From a bacterium (GTDB taxonomy: Bacteria; Patescibacteriota; Saccharimonadia; Saccharimonadales; UBA4665), in contig JAKPIL010000172.1 of the NCBI GenBank assembly GCA_029549845.1, positions 1 through 8,477 of the forward strand: 8,477 nt of DNA, in the 5' to 3' direction. Of this stretch, positions 1-4,547 are shown piece by piece. Position numbers and translations under genes: made by a program. Every line of letters starts with the position of its first letter. The stretch's first letter is position 1. The notes under the pieces are model-generated. The model had not been told where the DNA came from and did no database searches. It worked only from the letters and a program-made list of their open reading frames with translations.

Positions 1-2
1 AC

Positions 3-31
3 AAAAGAGGTCAGCTAGTCTGGCCTTTTTT
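3..31. terminator. Bidirectional intrinsic terminator
   Basis: Bases 3-14 pair with 20-31 (12 bp, two G-U wobbles) around the 5-base loop CTAGT. On the plus strand the 3' arm ends in T6. On the minus strand the 3' arm ends in TCTTTT. It can therefore stop transcripts entering from the left and minus-strand transcripts leaving the phosphatase gene about 250 bases upstream. It belongs to a duplicated block (second copy at 181-209). Confidence 0.75.
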
Positions 32-93
32 GTATGGTTTATGCCGGAGGTTTGAACCTACGACCAGCGAACAAAGTGAGCGTGGGTCGTAGG
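9..93 (+). repeat. Diverged direct repeat, copy 1
   Basis: This block and 186-271 align almost without gaps (offset 178 from base 20 on; one single-base indel in the hairpin loop). Each holds a GGTCAG...CTGGCC terminator hairpin, then GTATGG, a TTGAA core, ACCAG and an AACAA-GTGAG stretch. Most differences are transitions, suggesting an old duplication. No protein is supported here. The TTGAACC core looks like a reversed tRNA T-arm, but no tRNA fold is possible. Confidence 0.6.
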
Positions 94-96
94 TTC
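54..96. repeat. Perfect 12-bp inverted repeat
   Basis: GAACCTACGACC (54-65) is perfectly complementary to 85-96, with a 19-base loop. There is no T-run after it, so it is not a standard terminator. It could be a structured RNA or DNA cruciform element. It lies inside direct-repeat copy 1, but its right arm is not preserved in copy 2. Confidence 0.7.
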
Positions 97-101
97 GTAC
101 A

Positions 102-143
102 GGTTCTGGCAGCACAGGAACCACGTTCCGAGCAGCCAGAACC
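102..143. repeat. Nested inverted repeat (two-level hairpin)
   Basis: An outer perfect 9-bp arm, GGTTCTGGC (102-110) with 135-143, encloses an inner perfect 5-bp hairpin, GGAAC (117-121) with GTTCC (125-129), which has a 3-base loop. The inner spacers are 6 and 5 bases, so the whole is nearly symmetric. It sits between the two terminator copies and no U-run follows it. Its function is unknown. Confidence 0.65.
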
Positions 144-180
144 GTGCAAGCGTAGCGCATCCTGCCGGGCGTACCAAATT

Positions 181-209
181 AAGGCGGTCAGTGAAAGCTG
201 GCCGTTTTT
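181..209 (+). terminator. Intrinsic terminator, copy 2
   Basis: Bases 181-191 pair with 198-208 (a 7-bp GC-rich core plus four A-U/G-U pairs) around a 6-base loop, followed by a T5 run on the plus strand. The minus-strand side lacks a U-run (CCTTAATTT), so it should act mainly on plus-strand transcripts. No plus-strand gene precedes it in the window apart from the repeat tract. Confidence 0.6.
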
Positions 210-271
210 GTATGGCCCAGCCTGAAGACTTGAAGCCATAACCAGTAAACAAGGTGAGTATAGTTCGTGGG
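186..271 (+). repeat. Diverged direct repeat, copy 2
   Basis: Second copy of the block at 9-93. It keeps the terminator, GTATGG, the TTGAA core, ACCAG and AACAAGGTGAG, but its perfect inverted repeat has decayed. It ends about 10 bases past the phosphatase stop codon on the minus strand. Confidence 0.6.
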
Positions 272-280
272 CATTATCGG

Positions 281-895
281 TTAGCTTTGGTCTTCTGTGT
301 ATGCGAAGCCCTGCAGGTAATCATAGTTTACAACTTGCTGCTGGCTACTGACACTAAAATGTACTGTCTTATGCAAAAAAACTAGCTGTAAAAGCCGCAT
401 AAAAAAGCCATGGGTAACTATAATGATGGTTTTATCATCATTACGGGCTATCAAGCTTTGTATTTGCCGTACCCGGGCCAGCATCGCCGGTGTGGCTTCA
501 TCGGCTGCGTTTTCTGCCACCGCTTTGTATACAGCTTTTCTCACGGCGTCCATACCCTTGCGCTGAAACGTAGTGTCCGAGATGAGTTTCGAGGGGCTAA
601 AAGCAATCTCATGCAAGTACCCAAGCTCCTCCACTTCCGTAACATTCAGTGTGCCGGCAAGCAGGACTGCGGTTTCTTTAGCTCGCAGGGCAGGACTGTA
701 GTAAATAGCGTTTATCCCGTCCTTGGCAAAGAAGCCATCGGCTATATGCTTTTGGATCTTCGACATGGCGAGTTTGGTGTTTATGTGAGGCTGGGCTGTT
801 CCAGTCGCCAATAAGTCCAGTTGCTCTAGGCTCAGCCTGTCGTAATTGTCGTAGGGGCATGCTAGGTCAGCGTGGCGGACAAAAATGACTTTCAT
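281..895 (-). CDS. Histidine phosphatase superfamily protein
   Basis: A 204-residue member of the phosphoglycerate-mutase-like (histidine phosphatase) superfamily, which removes phosphate through a phosphohistidine intermediate. The catalytic RHA motif is at residues 7-9 with His8 as nucleophile. SPALRAKET (67-75) supplies the usual second arginine, the acid is probably Glu96, and the second active-site histidine is His162 in VTHGFF. There is no signal peptide, so it should be cytoplasmic. The ATG overlaps the dikinase stop codon as ATGA and has a strong Shine-Dalgarno, GAGGAGG (900-906), 4 bases upstream, so the two are translationally coupled. It contains no tryptophan, like the rest of the operon. 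The substrate is unknown; pairing with a phosphotransferase suggests, but does not prove, that it acts on the same or a related metabolite. Confidence 0.9.
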   Translation of the reverse strand: MKVIFVRHADLACPYDNYDRLSLEQLDLLATGTAQPHINTKLAMSKIQKHIADGFFAKDGINAIYYSPALRAKETAVLLAGTLNVTEVEELGYLHEIAFSPSKLISDTTFQRKGMDAVRKAVYKAVAENAADEATPAMLARVRQIQSLIARNDDKTIIIVTHGFFMRLLQLVFLHKTVHFSVSSQQQVVNYDYLQGFAYTEDQS

Positions 896-3495
896 AATTC
901 CTCCTCAAGAAGTCTTAGTATCTTCCTGCTGGCAGGATCAAAGCGTACCCGTTCGCCGGTTTTCAAGTGTTTTGACCGTACGCCGCCTATCGCACCGCGA
1001 CCAAGCTCACGGGCTCGTTGCGCTCCATGTGAAACCAGTCCAGCGTTCTCTATGACGATACCGTCTGCGGCTACAATCATTGGATCGTGGCTTAGATTCA
1101 TTTGCGATGCGACCAACACAACTTGCAAACTTTCGGCTTTAGCTTTTTCTATAGCCTCCATAGCCGCCCGAGGGTCATTGTAATTATCGATGTTTACAAT
1201 AACACCGCTCTCTATCAAAGCTCCCTGCGCCAGCAACTTGCCGACCATTTCCCTGGCTGACTCGTCCTTATCTGATACAAGTTCAAGATTTGCTATGTCC
1301 GACTCTCTTATGACAGCGGGCATTTCCAGTTCTGCATAGTTTGCAAAGGCTTGCTGACGCTCGTTTATAGCCAGCTTAAAACTCGCTACATCGGCGGCAA
1401 GCTGTGGCAGTTCTCTGGGGTACACAGAAAATATTGCTTCCGGCTCTAAACCCAGGCGGCCACTTAATTCCAGCAGAGCGTTTCTAACCAGCCCATATTC
1501 CCTAACAAAGTAATATTTAGCCGTTTCGCGCAGTGCCATATACGTCTGCGTAGCCGTTACTATCTGGTCAAAATCTACTGTTTTATCAGTTCCAAGCTTG
1601 TCGCGTAGTTCCTTTTCAAGCACTTTTCGTACCTGCTGCTGTTTGGCAAATTCACCGATATACAAGTCCTTGTTTTGGTATATACCCTCCACATATGTCC
1701 TCAGGCTTTCTTCGCCTTCACTCAATCGAGGGTGGCGTATTTCGAGCATTTCCCCAGTGCTGTAGTGACCCACACGACCCCTCCCAATCGCCAAGGCATC
1801 TTCAAATGAGGGCGCATTTGCTATTGCAAGATTGGTATCAGTGATCGCACTCCCGTCTAGCCCCTGAGTTAACTTGCTGAACAAATCTTCGACTTGGTCG
1901 GGCGTAGCGGCCAGCTCATCCCGCAAATAGTTTTGTAGCCGTTGCGAATAATAGAATCCAAGCCGTGCCGCTTTAACAAAATTAACGCACGACTGGGTGC
2001 GCAAATGTTCCAAAACATCAAAAATGTAGTCCTGCAATTCGGTTTCACCCAGCAATTGCAAAGGCATTTTCGCCATACTTTCTAGGTAACTCACCTCTGC
2101 TGGCAATTGAATATCTTTATATTCGCCCATAAATGTATCGGCGTGTCCCGCCAATGTTTTGCGAAATTGCAGGTAACTAGCGTAGTACGTTTCTGCCTGG
2201 TCGCCAAACCGCTCTTGAAGCTGTACAAGCGTTGGGTCCTGCACGTACAAACCCATCTCTGGATATTCCCCTTTTGAAGGATCGGCGTCTACGGCTCTCA
2301 GGTATTCCGCCACAAAAGACTCGTTGTACTGATCTATACTCGCAGGAAAGCCCGCATAGAACGTGTGCGCATCCTTGGCTAGGCTAAAGTATGGCTTGCC
2401 ACCAATCAGGTGCATATAGCCTATAGATTGATCGCCAAGCGGATAGTTCATGTGCTTGCGACCAATTTGTATAGCACCTGCGACACCATCGCTGCCCGTA
2501 AATATGTACGCAAATATGCCTATATCCATTTCCTTTGGCCTTGGCATAAGTTCACTAAAGTTACTATCGCTGAATATAACGCAATCACTCCCCAGTTCGT
2601 CCTTTTCGGCCCGAACTAAAGCGGCAATCTGTGCCTTTACGGCCACCAGCGTTTCAGCTGGTGTTTCGCGTAGCTCAATGTCATTCAGCTCTGTGGTAAG
2701 CGGACGCGCCTGTAATATCTGCAGCCTGCCATCTTCCACAGCAAACTCTATGTCCTGCGGCAAACCACCAAAGAGTTGTTTGATCGTCTTGGCGTAGACA
2801 TTCAATTGTGCTACATGCTCTGCGGTAAGTGGGTTGGCGGTGAAGCCCTTGGACTGCGTAATCGCCCCCTCCTGATTTACCAGAATTGAGCTGCCTTCTT
2901 TCAGCCCATCTACCAGGTCGGCTCCCAGCCCGTCTACGTATTGCACAAGCACGTTGTTCCCTGCTACGTCCGTATATAGCACGCCCGACCGGTCCGCCCG
3001 CACGAGCCGTTGCACCACAAGCCCCATTTTTACCTGGCTGGGTTCATACCCGTGTAACTCTAGTAGGTCGGCTACTTGTGCCGTGCGCGATTGTTCATAT
3101 ATAGCTTTCATTGCCGTGTCGATATCTTGACCGTCCTCGAATAGGTAATGAGTGTCAAACACCCCAGCCATGCTCACATCGGCACCGTCTTCACAGGTCG
3201 CCGAACTACGCACCGCTACTTGCCCGCCCAAGCTTTGGCGAATGTCCTCAAGCTCACTAATGAGTGCCGGATCAATAAACCCATCCTGCGTATACTGGTC
3301 GTAGGCCGCAGCGCTCACACACACGCCGTCAGGTACCGCAATACCATGACCCGCCATAGTTGCTAAGTGCAAAGCCTTGCCACCAACAACAGGTCTGTCA
3401 CCTTCTTCAATCTGGTCAAATGTTTTTATGAATGGGTGCACAGCCTGTAGTGGCTCCCCTCGTTCAGTAAAACTCGCTATTTCATAGTTTGTCAT
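892..3495 (-). CDS. RPH-type ATP-dependent dikinase (PEP-synthase-like)
   Basis: An 867-residue cytoplasmic enzyme of the PEP synthase/pyruvate phosphate dikinase superfamily. The N-terminal ATP-grasp region shows GGKALHL (38-44), AVRSSATCED (94-103), the SMAG loop (108-111), ADRSGVLYT (167-175) and ILQARP (260-265). A long middle region of about 500 residues contains ELMPRP. The swivelling phosphohistidine domain is at the very C-terminus, with catalytic His823 in LVSHGAQRARELG. The PEP/pyruvate-binding TIM barrel of true PEP synthase is absent. Order and length match rifampin phosphotransferase (RPH), which moves the ATP beta-phosphate to a small molecule and releases AMP and phosphate. The acceptor is unknown. 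The start is chosen at the second ATG of an ATGATG pair, 6 bases after AAAGGAG; 3498 is the alternative. It is preceded by a Trp attenuator and lacks tryptophan entirely. Confidence 0.88.
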   Translation of the reverse strand: MTNYEIASFTERGEPLQAVHPFIKTFDQIEEGDRPVVGGKALHLATMAGHGIAVPDGVCVSAAAYDQYTQDGFIDPALISELEDIRQSLGGQVAVRSSATCEDGADVSMAGVFDTHYLFEDGQDIDTAMKAIYEQSRTAQVADLLELHGYEPSQVKMGLVVQRLVRADRSGVLYTDVAGNNVLVQYVDGLGADLVDGLKEGSSILVNQEGAITQSKGFTANPLTAEHVAQLNVYAKTIKQLFGGLPQDIEFAVEDGRLQILQARPLTTELNDIELRETPAETLVAVKAQIAALVRAEKDELGSDCVIFSDSNFSELMPRPKEMDIGIFAYIFTGSDGVAGAIQIGRKHMNYPLGDQSIGYMHLIGGKPYFSLAKDAHTFYAGFPASIDQYNESFVAEYLRAVDADPSKGEYPEMGLYVQDPTLVQLQERFGDQAETYYASYLQFRKTLAGHADTFMGEYKDIQLPAEVSYLESMAKMPLQLLGETELQDYIFDVLEHLRTQSCVNFVKAARLGFYYSQRLQNYLRDELAATPDQVEDLFSKLTQGLDGSAITDTNLAIANAPSFEDALAIGRGRVGHYSTGEMLEIRHPRLSEGEESLRTYVEGIYQNKDLYIGEFAKQQQVRKVLEKELRDKLGTDKTVDFDQIVTATQTYMALRETAKYYFVREYGLVRNALLELSGRLGLEPEAIFSVYPRELPQLAADVASFKLAINERQQAFANYAELEMPAVIRESDIANLELVSDKDESAREMVGKLLAQGALIESGVIVNIDNYNDPRAAMEAIEKAKAESLQVVLVASQMNLSHDPMIVAADGIVIENAGLVSHGAQRARELGRGAIGGVRSKHLKTGERVRFDPASRKILRLLEEEL

Positions 3496-3501
3496 CATAT
3501 T

Positions 3502-3508
3502 CTCCTTT
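3502..3508 (-). promoter_or_regulatory. Ribosome binding site fixing the dikinase start
   Basis: AAAGGAG lies 3 and 6 bases before the tandem ATGATG at 3498 and 3495. It follows directly after the attenuator U-run, so the coding region must begin here and not at the upstream in-frame ATG (3537), whose first codons are the terminator hairpin itself. Confidence 0.8.
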
Positions 3509-3513
3509 ATATT

Positions 3514-3535
3514 AAAAAGCTCCCTTTCGGGAGTC
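3514..3535 (-). terminator. Attenuator terminator (3:4 hairpin)
   Basis: On the minus strand, CUCCC (3533-3529) pairs with GGGAG (3524-3520) around a GAAA tetraloop of the stable C(GNRA)G type, then C and U5 (3518-3514). It ends 6 bases before the dikinase Shine-Dalgarno and so controls read-through into the dikinase and phosphatase. The 5' arm extended to GACUCCC (3535-3529) is perfectly complementary to GGGAGUC (3578-3572) in the leader ORF, giving a competing antiterminator. Confidence 0.8.
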
Positions 3536-3564
3536 ATTTTCTAGCGTAGCTACTCGTTACAAAA

Positions 3565-3648
3565 TCAAAAAGACTCCCATGTATAGTGAGAGTTCCACCA
3601 AGCACCCAACACGCCGCGACTCATTGAAGTTCGGTTTACGGCATTCAT
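3565..3648 (-). CDS. trpL: Tryptophan leader peptide (trpL-like)
   Basis: A 27-codon ORF beginning MNAVNRTS and ending HYTWESF. Codons 17 and 18 (3600-3595) are tandem UGG and codon 24 (3579-3577) is a third, so 3 of 27 residues are Trp. Its ATG overlaps the trpR stop codon as ATGA; GAGG inside the last trpR codons, 8 bases upstream, can serve as Shine-Dalgarno. The stop UGA (3567-3565) falls just after attenuator segment 2, where a terminating ribosome would cover that segment. The product probably has no function of its own: the act of translation senses charged tRNA-Trp. An internal ATG (codon 9) is an alternative start and does not change the argument. Confidence 0.85.
   Translation of the reverse strand: MNAVNRTSMSRGVLGAWWNSHYTWESF
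3567..3593 (-). terminator. Leader 1:2 hairpin with its own U-run
   Basis: ACUCUC (3593-3588) pairs with GGGAGU (3578-3573, one G-U) around a 9-base loop and is followed by C and U5 (3571-3567). In the trp paradigm this is the pause hairpin. The U-run means it may also terminate transcription when the leader ORF is not being translated. It lies inside the leader coding region, so an elongating ribosome would disrupt it. Confidence 0.5.
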
Positions 3649-3902
3649 GACATTTTCCTCAAGACTTTGAATCTACCTTGCGCCAGTTCTTTTGAACCAC
3701 GAGTAACGGTAGCTATGCCCACGCCGAGGTCACTTGCAATCTTTGCCTGAGCTTCGTTGTCCAGTAGCCGCCGTATAACCTCAAGTCGCCGAGCAAGCTC
3801 TCGCCGCTCTTTATCGGTGGTTATACCAGCAAAGAGGTCTGCGAGCAGCTGCTTATCTCGGGTAGCATGAACTAACTCTATAAAATCACTAAAATCCGTC
3901 AT
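3645..3902 (-). CDS. trpR: TrpR-family transcriptional repressor
   Basis: An 85-residue all-helical protein alignable with E. coli TrpR along nearly its whole length, but lacking TrpR's extreme N-terminus and last helix. The helix-turn-helix signature LGVGIATVTRGS (59-70) matches TrpR LGAGIATITRGS, whereas YerC/YecD relatives have a divergent version. Arg38, Arg68 and Gly69 line up with TrpR Arg54, Arg84 and Gly85, which contact tryptophan, so Trp as corepressor is likely. The start is ATG 3902, not 3911: the latter lies within the -10 box. It is expected to repress its own promoter through the CTAG operator and thus the whole operon. It contains no tryptophan. Its stop overlaps the leader-peptide start (ATGA). 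Confidence 0.9.
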   Translation of the reverse strand: MTDFSDFIELVHATRDKQLLADLFAGITTDKERRELARRLEVIRRLLDNEAQAKIASDLGVGIATVTRGSKELAQGRFKVLRKMS

Positions 3903-3909
3903 ACAGAAC

Positions 3910-3938
3910 ATACTAGCACACTAGTACACTAGTGTCAA
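3910..3938 (-). promoter_or_regulatory. Promoter of the trpR operon (leaderless)
   Basis: On the minus strand a perfect -35 TTGACA (3938-3933), a 17-base spacer and -10 TAGTAT (3915-3910, 4 of 6 consensus). Seven bases later comes the A of the trpR ATG (3902), the best purine for a start site, so the mRNA probably begins at or next to the start codon. No Shine-Dalgarno could then exist. Confidence 0.8.
3912..3933 (-). promoter_or_regulatory. TrpR operator, three CTAG half-sites
   Basis: CTAG occurs at 3913-3916, 3921-3924 and 3929-3932, exactly 8 bases apart. On the minus strand the order is ACTAGT-GT-ACTAGT-GT-GCTAGT. The first pair matches the E. coli trp operator core ACTAGT-TA-ACTAGT in sequence and spacing. 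The array fills the -35/-10 spacer and overlaps the -10, so bound repressor would exclude RNA polymerase. A third half-site suggests cooperative binding by more than one dimer. Confidence 0.85.
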
Positions 3939-3941
3939 TAC

Positions 3942-3980
3942 CACCCCGGACACAATCTTCGTCACGGGCACAGCGGGGTG
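3942..3980. repeat. 7-bp inverted repeat upstream of the trpR promoter
   Basis: CACCCCG (3942-3948) and CGGGGTG (3974-3980) are perfectly complementary with a 25-base loop. It starts 3 bases beyond the -35 box and lies between the dihydrofolate reductase stop and the trpR promoter. There is no U-run, so it is a poor terminator and folC-folA transcripts may read through. It could bind a regulator; the evidence is weak. Confidence 0.35.
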
Positions 3981-4016
3981 CACACTGCCGCCAAAGGCTT
4001 GTTTATCCAGGTTTTC

Positions 4017-4547
4017 TCATATGAAACCGGGGGTGTCTTGAGGACTTACTCGTTCATACACCTCAAAGAGGTAGGCTGGTTCGGCTGGGAGCGGCTGGCC
4101 AGGTATACTCGATACAAGCTGGAAGTGCTTGAGCCGCTCTGTGGGGTAGAATTTGTCACAGTCATAGTCGCCGTCTATGCGCGTTAGATATATTTCGTCC
4201 GGTTCAACCTCGGCAATACTCCCATTCCATACGTCTTTACCTGCGGCTGCCATATCTGCCAAAAAGTCCTTCAGCGAATGGATGATGGTAACGCCAGGTT
4301 CATCTGACAAATCGTGAGAGGTGAGCACATACAGGTGCTGGCCGGCCGGTGGCCATGCGCCCGTTCCCTCTCGCTCCTGAAGCCCCTTTTTCATTGCCTC
4401 GTACGTACCCCGACCAATGAGTAGGTTACCGCCAAAGCGTTTGCTCTGTTCGTAAAAATACGCCAGGTCTTCGGGAATAAACCACGGTGTCTTCCCGCCC
4501 TTGGCCATGCCACCTTTGCTGTCTACGGCTACAATATCGCGTATCAT
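4017..4547 (-). CDS. folA: Dihydrofolate reductase family protein
   Basis: 176 residues of the DHFR fold, expected to reduce dihydrofolate to tetrahydrofolate with NADPH. The N-terminus IVAVDSKGGMAKGGKTPW matches the first strand and Met20-type loop. PWFIPEDLAYF (21-31) places Asp27 where E. coli DHFR has its catalytic Asp27. LLIGRGTYEAM (42-52) corresponds to the MGRxTxE cofactor segment and EIYLTRI (118-124) carries the conserved Thr. The usual GG motif before this strand (IGGxxIY) is replaced by VWNGSIAEV and the following helix is about four residues short. The ATG overlaps the folC stop (ATGA) with AAGGAG (4558-4553) 5 bases upstream. Neighbouring folC supports a folate role. Other DHFR-fold reductases, such as RibD-C-like ones, are possible but less likely. 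Confidence 0.85.
   Translation of the reverse strand: MIRDIVAVDSKGGMAKGGKTPWFIPEDLAYFYEQSKRFGGNLLIGRGTYEAMKKGLQEREGTGAWPPAGQHLYVLTSHDLSDEPGVTIIHSLKDFLADMAAAGKDVWNGSIAEVEPDEIYLTRIDGDYDCDKFYPTERLKHFQLVSSIPGQPLPAEPAYLFEVYERVSPQDTPGFI

Larger units (their letters stand above)
3514..3600 (-). promoter_or_regulatory. trp-type transcription attenuator
   Basis: Four segments can be read in transcript order: 1 = ACUCUC (3593-3588), 2 = GGGAGUC (3578-3572), 3 = GACUCCC (3535-3529), 4 = GGGAG (3524-3520) plus U5. Pairings are 1:2 (6 bp, one G-U), 2:3 (7 bp, perfect) and 3:4 (5 bp with GAAA loop). The tandem Trp codons (3600-3595) end one base before segment 1. A ribosome stalled there would mask segment 1 and free segment 2 to pair with 3, giving antitermination. 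A ribosome reaching the stop at 3565 would cover segment 2 and let 3:4 terminate. This is the E. coli trp logic. The pairings are seen; the regulation is inferred. Confidence 0.85.

Noticed and set aside
40..100. tRNA or tRNA remnant suggested by the GGTTTGAACCTACGACC stretch
   Set aside because: No acceptor, D or anticodon arm can be formed on either strand; only the T-arm-like core is similar.
34..239. Short reading frames in both strands of the left spacer
   Set aside because: They run through inverted repeats and a terminator, overlap each other, and lack convincing Shine-Dalgarno sequences.
892..3495. True PEP synthase (ppsA) or pyruvate phosphate dikinase
   Set aside because: The phosphohistidine domain is the last domain and no PEP/pyruvate-binding barrel follows. 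The domain order fits RPH-type phosphotransferases.
3496..3537. Upstream in-frame ATG at 3537 as the dikinase start
   Set aside because: Its first codons are the terminator hairpin and U-run of the attenuator, and no Shine-Dalgarno precedes it. AAAGGAG lies just before 3498/3495.
3540..3648. T-box riboswitch, because GGTGGAAC (3601-3594 region) resembles the T-box GGTGGNACC motif
   Set aside because: No T-box stem I or antiterminator context fits, and the motif is explained by the Trp-Trp-Asn codons of the leader ORF.
3903..3911. ATG at 3911 as the trpR start
   Set aside because: It overlaps the -10 box, so it would not be in the mRNA from the evident promoter.
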